Positions 26,911 through 36,491 of a DNA stretch of 64,000 nt are shown here, piece after piece. The stretch is from a virus, in IMG/VR virus record IMGVR_UViG_3300034023_001204, positions 31,111-95,110 of that record. One strand, given 5' to 3'. The number at the start of each line of letters is the position of its first letter. Position 1 is the first letter of the stretch. The notes under the pieces were generated by a model that was not told where the DNA came from, searched no databases, and worked only from the letters and a program-made list of their open reading frames with translations. Position numbers and translations under genes: made by a program.

Positions 26911-27210
26911 ATGAGTTTATACTATCAACTGCGATACAAAGTAGGGTCGAAGGTAATGTCCCTTGCCAAGGATGCACAAAACATGGCCGGAGTAGAAGAA
27001 GTTTTCTTCTCTGAGCCGGTTGATGAAGTTGTTTCAATTAAGCACATTCCTAAACTTTCTAATGGAAATTTCGTATCACCACTTTCTCTTAGAACTAGTA
27101 CACTTATGAAGATGTTTTCTTCACTTTTATCAAGAAAGATTTATTTTTACAAAGAATACGGAACTCAAAAAATTAAAGTAAAACCTAAATCAAACTATGG
27201 AAATAATTAA
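26911..27210 (+). CDS. Hypothetical protein
   Basis: Unrecognised 99-aa basic protein with helical and strand segments (MSLYYQLRYKVGSKVMSLAKDAQ) and a Lys-rich end. No membrane helix. Its 3' end overlaps the start of the ParB-like gene by 14 bp, so it leads a plus-strand run to 28664. A host-type -7 box and a short GC-rich patch (about 26866-26886) lie just upstream, which may mark an early gene. Confidence 0.6.
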   Translation: MSLYYQLRYKVGSKVMSLAKDAQNMAGVEEVFFSEPVDEVVSIKHIPKLSNGNFVSPLSLRTSTLMKMFSSLLSRKIYFYKEYGTQKIKVKPKSNYGNN

Positions 27211-27907
27211 TGATTTCAAGTGGTATATAGATACCGCTACAGATATCGATCATCCTTGTCCGAATAACTATTGTAAGAATTTCGGAATATGTAATTGTTT
27301 AGTTATCAGAGATACAAAAATCCGAGATATAAACTTTAACCGTGTGGTAGATTCCATTTCGATCCAAGTTCTTCATCCAGATTCGATTGTTTATAGTTTG
27401 GATGAAAAAATAAATAAAGTAGTCTATGGGTTTGATAGGGATTTTGATTATTATTGCATAGAAAGAATTTGCGCATCTATGAAACTTTTTCTACCTGATA
27501 AATGGTATGTGAATATAACCGATGGATACTACGGTCAAGTTATTGAGTCGGTGTCTATCAAAGAACCACTTTTTACACGACTGGTTCAAATATTAGAAGA
27601 ACTTTTCTTCCAAAAAACGGTTAAAGAAAGAACAACATTTTTATTAAATGAAGAATATGGGTTCGTTTCTCAATCATTGATAGACAAGAAGTGGCGTATT
27701 TCAACTATCTCTGTTGATGATCTAGTTTTTCCGAATATCGAACATTATAAAAGAATAAAAGTTGAACACAAAGAACAAATAGATGGTAGAAAGAGTAAAA
27801 TAAAGGGTGTAGTAAAAAAGAATGGTAATCTCTATGAAGTAATCGATGGTCACCATCGGATCAAATCAAACACAGAAAATAAGATTAAAATAATAGAAAT
27901 ATACTAA
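27197..27907 (+). CDS. ParB/Srx-like domain protein
   Basis: A 236-aa protein. The last 60 residues carry a ParB-like segment: DLVFPNIEHYKRIKVEHKEQI, then KIKGVVKKNGNLYEVIDGHHRI, whose DGHHR is the conserved motif of ParB/sulfiredoxin-type domains. The first 170 residues are not recognised; they hold a Cys cluster (CPNNYCKNFGICNC, about 21-34) that may bind a metal. Phage proteins of this kind may act on DNA or nucleotides; the role here is unknown. The stop overlaps the next start (TAATGG). Confidence 0.65.
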   Translation: MEIINDFKWYIDTATDIDHPCPNNYCKNFGICNCLVIRDTKIRDINFNRVVDSISIQVLHPDSIVYSLDEKINKVVYGFDRDFDYYCIERICASMKLFLPDKWYVNITDGYYGQVIESVSIKEPLFTRLVQILEELFFQKTVKERTTFLLNEEYGFVSQSLIDKKWRISTISVDDLVFPNIEHYKRIKVEHKEQIDGRKSKIKGVVKKNGNLYEVIDGHHRIKSNTENKIKIIEIY

Positions 27908-28164
27908 TGGCAAGGCTATCAAAATCAAGAGAAGAAGAGCTCTGGACTCTTTTTGACACATTCACTCGTGGATGGAACTTGGATCAACTAAAATCAGGCT
28001 TTTACCTAGAAAATTTAGATAAATTTCACCAATTTCTTTTTTATGTTGAATCGAAAGTAGATTGGTTTGACTGGAGAGATATCGATCAAATAAAAATAAA
28101 AGTTAAGAGCTACGTATTCATGCAAGATTTTTTGATTAATAACAACTCTAACCTAGATCAGTGA
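27907..28164 (+). CDS. Hypothetical protein
   Basis: An 85-aa, helix-rich, acidic protein with many aromatic residues (GWNLDQLKSGFYLENLDKFHQFLFYVE). No family recognised. It overlaps the ParB-like gene's stop by 1 nt and the next start by TGATG, so the three genes are tightly coupled. Confidence 0.55.
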   Translation: MARLSKSREEELWTLFDTFTRGWNLDQLKSGFYLENLDKFHQFLFYVESKVDWFDWRDIDQIKIKVKSYVFMQDFLINNNSNLDQ

Positions 28165-28664
28165 TGCCCGTAATCGAAATAGAAAAGAAGTTTATTCTAA
28201 AATCTCTACCTACCAGGGAAGCAGACTATATCTTTGATATCGATCAGTATTATTACAAAAATAAAGATGGTGTCTGGGAACGAGCCAGAACTTATCATAA
28301 TGACAAACTAGGCGATAGGTGGATACACACAATCAAAAAAAGTATCTCAAAAGGTATAAACCTCGAGGATGAAAAAGATCTCACTCAAGAGGAGTGGTCT
28401 AATTTTATTAAAAAATGTAAAAAACCAGGGAATCAAGGTAGATTTATACAAAAAAGAAGACATGTTTTCTCACATAATAATCTTAAATGGGAAGTAGATC
28501 AGTTTTTAAGTGGGTATTCACTTATTGTAGCTGAACTCGAAATACCATCACCTAGGTATCGTTTTGAGATACCAGATTTTATTGAAAAAGTCTTACTACT
28601 AGAGGTGACCGGATTGAAACAATTTTCCAATAGAAACTTATCACTACCCTTTACTGAACTTTAA
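28164..28664 (+). CDS. CYTH-domain (triphosphate tunnel) enzyme
   Basis: A 166-aa CYTH protein. EIEKKF near the N-terminus is the metal-binding signature. The tunnel-lining basic and acidic residues follow in order: WERART (about 39-44), HTIKKS (about 57-62), FIQKRRH (about 95-101), WEVDQF (about 109-114) and AELEIP (about 122-127). Members hydrolyse tripolyphosphate or nucleotides, or make cyclic AMP. The ATG at 28164 overlaps the upstream TGA. The substrate is unknown; the cREC-like gene elsewhere in the window raises the idea of nucleotide-signal handling. Confidence 0.85.
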   Translation: MPVIEIEKKFILKSLPTREADYIFDIDQYYYKNKDGVWERARTYHNDKLGDRWIHTIKKSISKGINLEDEKDLTQEEWSNFIKKCKKPGNQGRFIQKRRHVFSHNNLKWEVDQFLSGYSLIVAELEIPSPRYRFEIPDFIEKVLLLEVTGLKQFSNRNLSLPFTEL

Positions 28665-28691
28665 TAACTAAAAAACTATAATCACTAAAAT

Positions 28692-30821
28692 ATGAAAAAT
28701 ATGACACCAGATTATGAATACGAACTTTGGAAGAGTCAAATCGTTGCTTCTGTTTCAGATGACGACGATGATGAAGAACAAAAAAACCCGATAAAAAAGA
28801 ATGATTCTAAATCAAAAACTCCAGTGCTCGAAAACTACGGGAAAGATATTACCCGTATGGCCGAAGAGGGTAAAGTTGATCCGATCATCGGCCGTGAAAA
28901 AGAGATTATCAGAATGTCTCAGATTCTTTCACGAAGAAAAAAGAATAATCCTATTCTTCTTGGAGAACCCGGTGTTGGTAAAACCTCGGTAGTAGATGGT
29001 CTAGCTCTGAGGATTGTCAACAGAAAAGTTCCACGGGCTCTTTTTAGTAAAAGAATTTGGATGCTCGATCTTGCTTCACTTGTCGCGGGAACAAAATACA
29101 GAGGTCAATTCGAAGAAAGAGTCAAATCACTTCTTGCTGAAATCGAAAAAGATCCCGACATTATTCTTTTTATCGATGAAATCCATACGATGATAGGAAC
29201 TGGTGGATCATCTGGTTCGATGGATGCTTCGAATATGTTCAAACCAGCACTTTCTCGTGGAGATCTTCGCATCATCGGAGCTACAACACAAGAAGAATAC
29301 CGAAAGCATATCGAAAAAGATGGAGCTTTAGAGCGTCGTTTTCAGAAGATTACGGTTCTTCCTACAACCGAAGATGAAACTATTCAGATTATCGAAAAGA
29401 TTGTTCCTCGATACGAGAGCTATCATAATGTTGTCTATACACCAGAGGCTATTCAAGCTTGTGTGTATTTAACTTCCCGTTATATCACTGATAAACACCT
29501 TCCTGACAAAGCGGTAGATGCTTTGGATGAAGCTGGAGCAAAAGTTCATATCTCAAACGTTGTGGTTCCCAAAGAAATCACAGATTGTGAAGAGAAAATA
29601 ATGCAAATTAAAGAAAAGAAGAACGAGGTAGTAAAAGGTCAAAGATATGAAGAGGCCGCAAAACTTCGTGATCTTGAAAAACAGCTACAAACTCAACTTG
29701 AAATCGAAAGACGCAAGTGGGAAGAAGACGAACTTATGAATAAGAAAGTTGTCGATGAATCACATGTTGCCGAAGTTGTTTCGATGATGTCTGGGGTTCC
29801 TGTTCAGAAGATTTCTCAATCTGAAAACAAGAAACTCTCTCAGATGACTCAAGTTCTTTCTCAAACCGTTGTAGGTCAAGAAGAAGCGGTGAGAGCAGTT
29901 GTGAAAAGTATCCAAAGAGGTCGTGTCGGTCTTAAAGATCCCAATCGACCACTTGGAGTATTCCTATTCGCTGGTGATACGGGAACTGGTAAAACACACC
30001 TTGCGAAAACACTTGCTAAACATATGTTCGAGTCAGAGGATAATCTTGTTCGTATCGATATGAGTGAGTTTATGGAAAAAATTTCCATTACTAGGATTAT
30101 CGGATCATCAGCTGGATATGTTGGATACGAAGATGCGACTATTCTAGATCAGATTAGAAGAAAACCTTACTCGGTTATTCTACTTGATGAAATAGAAAAA
30201 GCACATACCGATGTATTTAATCTTTTCTTACAAGCTTTTGACGAGGGGCACCTTACAGATTCTCACGGCAGGAAGGTGAATCTTAAAAACTGCATCATTA
30301 TTATGACCTCAAATGTCGGAGTAAGGCAGCTAAAAGAGTTTGGAACCGGTCTTGGTTTCGAGACCAAGGCGAAATCCGAGACTTCTAAAAAAGATCAGGA
30401 TGCTGTTATCCAAAGAGAGATCAAGAAGAAGTTTCCACCAGAGTTTATCAATCGTATTGATTCTATTGTAATGTTCAACTCTCTAGATGAACAATCAATT
30501 GAAAAGATCATCGAAATCGAACTTGAAAAAGTTTCATCTCGGGTTCTTGATATCGAGTATGTTCTCGAAGTTTCACCAGATATGAAGAGTCATCTTATGG
30601 TTGTTGGATGGGATCCTAAGTTTGGAGCTAGACCTCTGAAAAGAGCAATCCAAACTTGGATAGAAGATGAACTCACTGAGTTTATTCTAGAAACCGAACC
30701 AGCAAAAGGTTCAACCCTGATTGTAGATTATCTCAGTGAAGAAGAAAAATCAGTGGTTACCATTAAAAATGGAAAAAAATCTAAAAGGCAGAAAGCCGAT
30801 CCCGAATCTCCACAATCATGA
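28692..30821 (+). CDS. clpC: ClpC-like AAA+ unfoldase
   Basis: A 709-aa Hsp100 with two AAA modules. Walker A1 GEPGVGKT is near 91, Walker B1 ILFIDEIH near 158, a UVR-like middle segment near 317 (YEEAAKLRDLEKQL), Walker A2 GDTGTGKT near 426, Walker B2 ILLDEIE near 496, and the end GARPLKR near 645. The Clp N domain is missing; instead there is a short acidic leader (SVSDDDDDEEQK). The loop GTGLGF near 550 matches the ClpP-docking loop (LGF/VGF type) of ClpC rather than ClpB. It may direct host ClpP, but no phage ClpP is in the window. Confidence 0.9.
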   Translation: MKNMTPDYEYELWKSQIVASVSDDDDDEEQKNPIKKNDSKSKTPVLENYGKDITRMAEEGKVDPIIGREKEIIRMSQILSRRKKNNPILLGEPGVGKTSVVDGLALRIVNRKVPRALFSKRIWMLDLASLVAGTKYRGQFEERVKSLLAEIEKDPDIILFIDEIHTMIGTGGSSGSMDASNMFKPALSRGDLRIIGATTQEEYRKHIEKDGALERRFQKITVLPTTEDETIQIIEKIVPRYESYHNVVYTPEAIQACVYLTSRYITDKHLPDKAVDALDEAGAKVHISNVVVPKEITDCEEKIMQIKEKKNEVVKGQRYEEAAKLRDLEKQLQTQLEIERRKWEEDELMNKKVVDESHVAEVVSMMSGVPVQKISQSENKKLSQMTQVLSQTVVGQEEAVRAVVKSIQRGRVGLKDPNRPLGVFLFAGDTGTGKTHLAKTLAKHMFESEDNLVRIDMSEFMEKISITRIIGSSAGYVGYEDATILDQIRRKPYSVILLDEIEKAHTDVFNLFLQAFDEGHLTDSHGRKVNLKNCIIIMTSNVGVRQLKEFGTGLGFETKAKSETSKKDQDAVIQREIKKKFPPEFINRIDSIVMFNSLDEQSIEKIIEIELEKVSSRVLDIEYVLEVSPDMKSHLMVVGWDPKFGARPLKRAIQTWIEDELTEFILETEPAKGSTLIVDYLSEEEKSVVTIKNGKKSKRQKADPESPQS

Positions 30822-31513
30822 TACATCTACTTTGGTGCACTATAAGAACCAACTCCTTTCCAAATGTCCATTCTATATGGATGAAAGCCGCCAGTAATAA
30901 ATCATCTGTTAAAACTCACGTTTTGGTCTCAACAGAGGCCGAACGTGAGTTTTTAGATGCTTACTTTACAAGAAATAGTCTAGAATATACACTTACGGTT
31001 TATCAACCACCCTATAAAGGTGTTTGCTTACCTTCATATAAGTTGTCTTCAACACTCAAGGCTGATCCAGAAGATATTGTTGTTTTCGGATCTGATGATT
31101 TCACACCACCCGAGAACTGGGATGTGTATGTAGTAGCGAGTTTACCACAAAAAGGAGCTCTGATGGTCAATGATGGATATCAAAAACTAGATTTCTCAAA
31201 TATGGAACATCCAGTTTTTTCTATACCGATTATGACCTATTCGTGTTTAGTAGATAACAATCTGGTTATCTATCATCCACAATACACACATCTTTATTCA
31301 GATGCTGAACTTTATAAAAATCTCTTTGAAATGGGACTTGTAGTAGATAATAGAGAAAAGGACAAAGATTATATCTTTGTTCATCATCATTGGTCTAACG
31401 GAAGGCGCCAGGGAGATTCCAACGATCAATCTTACTATAACAATATGTCTAGGGACAAAGAAACTTGGATTAGAAGAAGCTCAATGCCACTTGAGGAAAG
31501 ATTAAAGGTATGA
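30818..31513 (+). CDS. Glycosyltransferase-like protein, first gene of the glycan island
   Basis: A 231-aa GT-A-like protein. HLLWCTIRTNSFPNVHSIW opens it, and VVFGSDDFTPPENWD (about 88-102) has the acidic centre expected of a family 2-like enzyme. The ATG overlaps the stop of the ClpC-like gene (ATGA), and the stop overlaps the next start, so it is part of a packed operon. Donor and acceptor are unknown. Several His residues (FVHHHWSNG) near 190 may be functional. Confidence 0.65.
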   Translation: MIHLLWCTIRTNSFPNVHSIWMKAASNKSSVKTHVLVSTEAEREFLDAYFTRNSLEYTLTVYQPPYKGVCLPSYKLSSTLKADPEDIVVFGSDDFTPPENWDVYVVASLPQKGALMVNDGYQKLDFSNMEHPVFSIPIMTYSCLVDNNLVIYHPQYTHLYSDAELYKNLFEMGLVVDNREKDKDYIFVHHHWSNGRRQGDSNDQSYYNNMSRDKETWIRRSSMPLEERLKV

Positions 31514-32352
31514 GGTCATTAAAAATAGATTTTATAGATTTTTGGCCTGGGTTTGATAAATCCGATAACTACTTTACTAATCTTCTTCGTGAAGGTTTTT
31601 CGGTAGAAATTTCACCAAATCCAGATTTTTTGTTTTATTCGGTTTTTGGTAGTAACCATACCCGATATAGTTGCAAAAAAATATTTTATACCGGTGAGAA
31701 TATATCACCAATTTTTCGAGATGTAGATCCTCTAAGGGGATGTGATTGGGCTTTTTCTTTTGATTATTCAGAAGATCCGAGAAACTATAGACTACCACAC
31801 TATCTTTTGTATCCTGGTTATTATGAACTTTCACAAAGACCAGACCCACAAGAATCTCTTTTTGATAGAAAGTTTTGTTCTTTTGTAGTAAGCAACGGCG
31901 CATCTGGTCCGAGAAACGAGTTTTTCAATCTTCTCTCAAAATACAAGACGGTTGATTCGGGTGGTAGATTTATGAACAATCTGGGAAGACTCGTAGGAGA
32001 TAAGCTTGAGTTTCTCAGACATTACAAGTTTAATATTTGTTTTGAGAACGACGCACATAGAGGTTATAACGAGCACTATACTACAGAAAAACTTCCACAA
32101 GCTCTATCATCACATACTATTCCGATTTATTTTGGAAACACAGATATTAATAAAGAGTTTAACCCGAAATCTTTTATTGATGTAAGAAATTTTCCAAACT
32201 TTTCATCTGCTGTAGAATATATTATAGAACTAGATCGTAACCGGGAAAAGTATTTCGAAGTTCTTAGTGAAAGACCTTTTGTAAATAACGAACCACCCGT
32301 CGCGAATAAAATAGAAACCATTAGAGAGTTTCTCTACCGAATTTTTGAATGA
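31510..32352 (+). CDS. Alpha-1,3-fucosyltransferase-like (GT10)
   Basis: A 280-aa GT10-type enzyme. The family core is clear: FNICFENDAHRGYNEHYTTE (about 175-194) followed by KLPQALSSHTIPIYFGN (about 195-211) and FIDVRNF (about 223-229). This is the donor-binding half that uses GDP-fucose. The N-terminal half (DFWPGFDKSDNYF) fits the acceptor lobe. GT10 enzymes make Lewis-type fucosylated glycans. It overlaps both neighbours by 4 bp. Whether the target is host surface sugar or phage protein is not visible. Confidence 0.88.
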   Translation: MRSLKIDFIDFWPGFDKSDNYFTNLLREGFSVEISPNPDFLFYSVFGSNHTRYSCKKIFYTGENISPIFRDVDPLRGCDWAFSFDYSEDPRNYRLPHYLLYPGYYELSQRPDPQESLFDRKFCSFVVSNGASGPRNEFFNLLSKYKTVDSGGRFMNNLGRLVGDKLEFLRHYKFNICFENDAHRGYNEHYTTEKLPQALSSHTIPIYFGNTDINKEFNPKSFIDVRNFPNFSSAVEYIIELDRNREKYFEVLSERPFVNNEPPVANKIETIREFLYRIFE

Positions 32353-33137
32353 CAAACTTTAGTATAGGAATAACAACATTCGAAAGGCGTCTCGAATCAC
32401 TCACTAGAATGATAAAATATCTCAAGAGATGTGATCCGGATATAATCATAAACTTAGCAATTAATGGAGAAATAGAAACTCCTTTTAGTGAAGAATATAG
32501 AAAAGGAGTTCTTAAACTATGTTTAGAATATAACAACATATTTCCCATTTTTCATCAAGAGTTTAGAGCTCTGGCTAAGTTGTGGAACACTCTCGTTATT
32601 AACTCTGTTACCGAATATAATCTTATTCTCAATGATGATCTACTTTTTGACGAAGGCAAAAACTTTGTAGAAATCTTGAATGGTGTTATATCATCCAACC
32701 CAGGTCAGGAATGTTTTACTATCAATAACTCATTCAGTCATTTTGTTATTACTAAAAAACTTTTAGATGATATGAATTATTTTGATGAAAGGTTCCTACT
32801 ACATGGTGAAGAAGATGGCGACTTCGTTTGGAGATATATCGATAAGTTCGGGAACTACCCACCAGGACTGAATCTTCCAATTATCGTGAATGTTCATCAA
32901 ACTGGTCAAAAAGATCCTACCATGATAATTAATAATTCTGAAATAGGATACGCTGAGAAACCAAAGTTTAACCAAGAGTTCACTATTACTAAATACACTT
33001 TTGATCCTTCAGCTACAATTTCAGGACTATACGGTAGGCCACATCGTAGAGTTCTTTCTGATGAAAGGCAGTATCCCTATGAAAGTTTTTTCTTCAGAAA
33101 TAAGGTCAATTTCAAAAAGTTTGATAGTATAAAGTGA
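32349..33137 (+). CDS. Family 2-like glycosyltransferase
   Basis: A 262-aa GT-A protein. FSIGITTFERRLESL at 4-18 is the GT2 start, EYNLILNDDLLFDEG (about 92-106) carries the metal-site acids, and FLLHGEEDGDFVWRY (about 150-164) fits the catalytic-base region. The stop overlaps the GTG start of the next gene by 4 bp. The substrate is unknown. It is in a run of five glycosyltransferases from 30818 to 34499. Confidence 0.8.
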   Translation: MTNFSIGITTFERRLESLTRMIKYLKRCDPDIIINLAINGEIETPFSEEYRKGVLKLCLEYNNIFPIFHQEFRALAKLWNTLVINSVTEYNLILNDDLLFDEGKNFVEILNGVISSNPGQECFTINNSFSHFVITKKLLDDMNYFDERFLLHGEEDGDFVWRYIDKFGNYPPGLNLPIIVNVHQTGQKDPTMIINNSEIGYAEKPKFNQEFTITKYTFDPSATISGLYGRPHRRVLSDERQYPYESFFFRNKVNFKKFDSIK

Positions 33138-33859
33138 AAAAGGTAATATGTTTTAGTTTGTGGGGTAATAACTATCGATATACCGGTGGTGCACTACAAA
33201 ATGCGGATTTAGCACAAATTTACTACCCCGACTGGATATGTCGTTACTATTTAGGTCACAATACACCAACGAGATTAAAAGAAGATCTATCAATCAGAAA
33301 AAACGTAGAACTCATAGAAATTTCGCAGGTTTGTGATTGGACTGGTATGTTTTGGAGATTTTTAGCTGCGTCTGATCCTCAAGTAGAAGTAATGATCAGT
33401 CGTGATGTTGATAGCAGACTTTTATTGAGGGAAAAATTGGCGGTAGATGAATGGATAAATTCTAGAGAACAATTTCATATTATGAGAGATCATAGATATC
33501 ATTCAGTTCCTATACTGGGTGGTATGTGGGGTGCTAAATCCGGAATACTTACTCAAATAGATAAATTGATTGAGACGTTTCCTAAAGATAACAGACACGG
33601 TATAGACCAAGACTTTCTTGGTAGTGTAATATACCCACTAGTCAAAAATGAATCATTGGTTCATGATGAGTTTTTCGAAAAAAGGCCTTTCCCAAGTTCG
33701 TCTGGTCCAAGAAGTGACGAACACTTTGTGGGCCAAGCTTACTGGGGAGACGGTAGTATTCTTGATGTAAATTACTACGGCAAAGTTTTTCTACAAGATT
33801 TCTTAAAAAAAGAAAATATAAATTTGAAGATTTATGATGAATTCAGCACAAACCATTAA
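33134..33859 (+). CDS. Glycosyltransferase-like protein with RDVDSR motif
   Basis: A 241-aa protein with a GTG start. VICFSLWGNNYRYTGGALQNA opens it, and EVMISRDVDSRLLLRE (about 89-104) holds a DxD-type metal site. GGMWGAKSG (about 132-140) and the HGIDQDFLG (about 156-164) region fit a GT8/GT32-like family. Overlaps upstream by 4 bp and downstream by 26 bp. The exact family is uncertain. Confidence 0.7.
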   Translation: MKKVICFSLWGNNYRYTGGALQNADLAQIYYPDWICRYYLGHNTPTRLKEDLSIRKNVELIEISQVCDWTGMFWRFLAASDPQVEVMISRDVDSRLLLREKLAVDEWINSREQFHIMRDHRYHSVPILGGMWGAKSGILTQIDKLIETFPKDNRHGIDQDFLGSVIYPLVKNESLVHDEFFEKRPFPSSSGPRSDEHFVGQAYWGDGSILDVNYYGKVFLQDFLKKENINLKIYDEFSTNH

Positions 33860-34499
33860 ACTCACAATTGGAATACCAAGTATTCCAGAAAGAATGAATA
33901 ACTATCTAAGCCCATTCTATAAAAAATTACTGGATCAGATAGGTGATTCAAAAGATATTGAAGTCATCAGTTTAATGGACAATAAAGTCATGTCTATTGG
34001 TAGAAAAAAAAATCTTTTATTTTCTCTTGCACAAGGCCAATATACTTGTGTTATTGATGATGACGATGATGTAGTAGATGATTTCATAGAAACACTCAGA
34101 AATAGTATAACCACGGATCTCGACGTTGATGTAATTTGTTACAATCAAGAAGCGACAGTGGATGGAAAAAAATGGTTAGTCAGAACTAATTTAGAGCACA
34201 ACAAAGTTATTCCATTCGATCAGCTTCAAAAAGATACCTCTGGAAATCCTGTGCCGTGTAATAGACCGCCTTGGCAGTGGTGTGCTTGGCGAACTGATTT
34301 TATTAAACAAATATCCTTTGAAAATATAAGTTGGGGAGAAGACGCTGTTTTTATAGCCGAGGCATCAACCAGAGCAAAAACACAACTCGTTCTAGATAAA
34401 ATTATGTGTAAATATAAATGGGATTCCCAGGTCTCTGCCGCACCACACCAACCAATACCACAGAGTATATTAAATAGAGTAAACTCGACTTTATACTAA
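33834..34499 (+). CDS. Family 2-like glycosyltransferase
   Basis: A 221-aa GT2-type protein. LTIGIPSIPERMNNY (about 10-24), NKVMSIGRKKNLL (about 50-62), YTCVIDDDDDVVDDF (about 71-85) and SWGEDAVFIAEA (about 168-179) give the expected strand, binding loop, acid cluster and ED motif. A five-Asp run at the metal site is striking. The start is ATGATG, overlapping the upstream gene by 26 bp. It lacks a long C-terminal domain. Confidence 0.8.
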   Translation: MMNSAQTIKLTIGIPSIPERMNNYLSPFYKKLLDQIGDSKDIEVISLMDNKVMSIGRKKNLLFSLAQGQYTCVIDDDDDVVDDFIETLRNSITTDLDVDVICYNQEATVDGKKWLVRTNLEHNKVIPFDQLQKDTSGNPVPCNRPPWQWCAWRTDFIKQISFENISWGEDAVFIAEASTRAKTQLVLDKIMCKYKWDSQVSAAPHQPIPQSILNRVNSTLY

Positions 34500-34501
34500 A
34501 C

Positions 34502-35722
34502 ATGAATATACAAACACTAGAAAACCACAAAAATAGAATGCCTATTTTTGATACAGACGAAAATGGGAGAAAAATAGATGCCTATCTATTAGAAGATGTA
34601 TTCGTAGCTAGTGATACAAGTATTTATCCAGGTATTATTCTTGGGTCTGGTGATAATTTATATAATCCTTATTTCGAGAAAGTTATGTCACTTGGTGATT
34701 ATTCGGAACAACCTATTGAGATCTCTACTGAGGTTAGATTAATATCGACATTTGAAGAACCTGTTTTTTATTTTGTTTATAACTCTGATAATTACTACCA
34801 TTTTGTTTACGACACACTACCCTATTTAATAACTTATAAGCAACTCAAAAAAGAAAACTTAGTTGAAAAGATATTAGTTAGTTTTCCCGGTAGCCGTGAT
34901 TTTTATCCCTTTTTTTGGGAGTTTTTGAAAATTCTTGAAATTGAGAAAGAAAATTTAGTTTCTCTAGATCGAGGTATATTATACAAAAAAATTTACATTT
35001 CAGATTCCTATACACATGGACACAATTCTAACTTACCACCCAGACAAGAAATTTTCAAATTATATGAACAAATAAAAAATGTTGTTAGTAATCTAGTTGA
35101 TATAAATTCTTATCCAAAAAAAATTTACATATCCAGAAGAAGCTGGATTCACGGTGACTACTCTAATATTGGAACAAATTATACTCAGAGAAGAAAACTT
35201 ATAATTGAGGATGAACTAGTTAAATTTTTAGAAAGTGAAGGATTTACTGAAGTTTTTACCGAAAAACTTTCTACCAACGACAAAATAGGAATGATGATGG
35301 GATCTGAAATGGTTATAGGCGCCATCGGTGGTGGATTATGTAACCTTTTGTTTGCTAACTCTGAATGTAAAAGTATATGCATATGTTCTCCACATTTTTT
35401 ATCAATAAATTCTAGATTTATATTTAGTTTTTCTGGTGGAACTACAAACTATTTCTTGAATTCTTTAAATACTGAATCTAACATATGGAAAAGATACATG
35501 AGAATAAAGTGGGGTAATAGAATTGGTGAGATTAAAGAAGTCCAAAAAAAATATTTAGTTGTTAATTTTTCGAAATCACCTATATCCGGATGGAACAACG
35601 ATGATACATTTGAAGAAATAAAAGTTCTCAAAGAGGATGCTACACCCTTAGACGAAGGTCTAAATTCTGAGTGGAGTTTTGATTTGGAGGATTTTATAAA
35701 ATTTTACAATAATTTAATTTGA
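34502..35722 (+). CDS. GT61-like (DUF563) glycosyltransferase
   Basis: A 406-aa protein of the GT61/DUF563 type. YNSDNYYHFVYDTLPYL (about 96-112) is the conserved N-terminal motif, KKIYISRRSWIHG (about 204-216) and VIGAIGGGLCNLLFANSE (about 273-290) are the donor-site segments. Family members transfer pentoses, GlcNAc or other sugars. The last 90 residues form an extra beta-rich part (YMRIKWGNRIGEIKEVQKK). Its stop overlaps the TTG start of the next gene. Confidence 0.8.
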   Translation: MNIQTLENHKNRMPIFDTDENGRKIDAYLLEDVFVASDTSIYPGIILGSGDNLYNPYFEKVMSLGDYSEQPIEISTEVRLISTFEEPVFYFVYNSDNYYHFVYDTLPYLITYKQLKKENLVEKILVSFPGSRDFYPFFWEFLKILEIEKENLVSLDRGILYKKIYISDSYTHGHNSNLPPRQEIFKLYEQIKNVVSNLVDINSYPKKIYISRRSWIHGDYSNIGTNYTQRRKLIIEDELVKFLESEGFTEVFTEKLSTNDKIGMMMGSEMVIGAIGGGLCNLLFANSECKSICICSPHFLSINSRFIFSFSGGTTNYFLNSLNTESNIWKRYMRIKWGNRIGEIKEVQKKYLVVNFSKSPISGWNNDDTFEEIKVLKEDATPLDEGLNSEWSFDLEDFIKFYNNLI

Positions 35723-36486
35723 AGAGAGGTATTTTTTTTACACATCAAGGTTGGACTGATATCGTAAATTGCTTAGGTTTAGTGGGTTATTATTCAAAAA
35801 GATACGCCCATTTAGATGTTTTAATTCGTGAGGATTCGAGACCATTTATAGATTTCTATCTGAGTCAATTTGATAACGTCTCGGCAATATATCAAAATAA
35901 AAAAGATCTCGATAATTACCACTTTAATATCCAGCTTGGATATGATATTCTTTTTCATGGGCAACACGATCGATTCAGGTCAGATCAATTCAGGTTTAGA
36001 TTTGACTCGAGTTCAGATTTCTTTGTGAAAAAATTTTATCAGTCATATGGTATTGATTTTAGAGCTAAAATAGAATACTTCTCTTTAAAAAGAGATTTAG
36101 AGTTAGAGAATACAACTTACCAAAATTTTATTGAATCTAAGAGGAGTGACTATATTCTGTATCACGAAGATGATCATACACCAGGTGGTGATACTGGAAT
36201 AAAACTTCCAAATCACGTAATCAATAATAAAAAGAGCATAAATTTGAACAAGATTACTACAAATTTTTTTAGTTTCATTAAAATTTTACAGAAATCCGAA
36301 CAAATTCATTTAGTTGATTCAGTCTGGGCTTCAATAATTTATCATCTAGATTGTAAATATAGATTATTTACTGATATTCCTATATTTATATATCCATTCA
36401 AATTAAGACAAGGTGGTTTATTAGATTATCAAACAGATCAAACTATTGAACCAATTCATCCTGAAAATTGGACAATAATAAAATAG
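35719..36486 (+). CDS. Glycosyltransferase-like paralogue A
   Basis: A 255-aa protein with a TTG start overlapping the upstream TGA. It begins with FFTHQGWTDIVNCLGLVGYYSKRY (about 5-28) and has IHLVDSVWASIIYHLDCKY (about 196-214) and PIHPENWTII at the end. The same pattern recurs in the genes at 36492 and 43003, so this is a family of three. Layout suggests a GT-B-like enzyme, but the activity is unknown. Confidence 0.65.
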   Translation: MKRGIFFTHQGWTDIVNCLGLVGYYSKRYAHLDVLIREDSRPFIDFYLSQFDNVSAIYQNKKDLDNYHFNIQLGYDILFHGQHDRFRSDQFRFRFDSSSDFFVKKFYQSYGIDFRAKIEYFSLKRDLELENTTYQNFIESKRSDYILYHEDDHTPGGDTGIKLPNHVINNKKSINLNKITTNFFSFIKILQKSEQIHLVDSVWASIIYHLDCKYRLFTDIPIFIYPFKLRQGGLLDYQTDQTIEPIHPENWTIIK

Positions 36487-36491
36487 ATACA

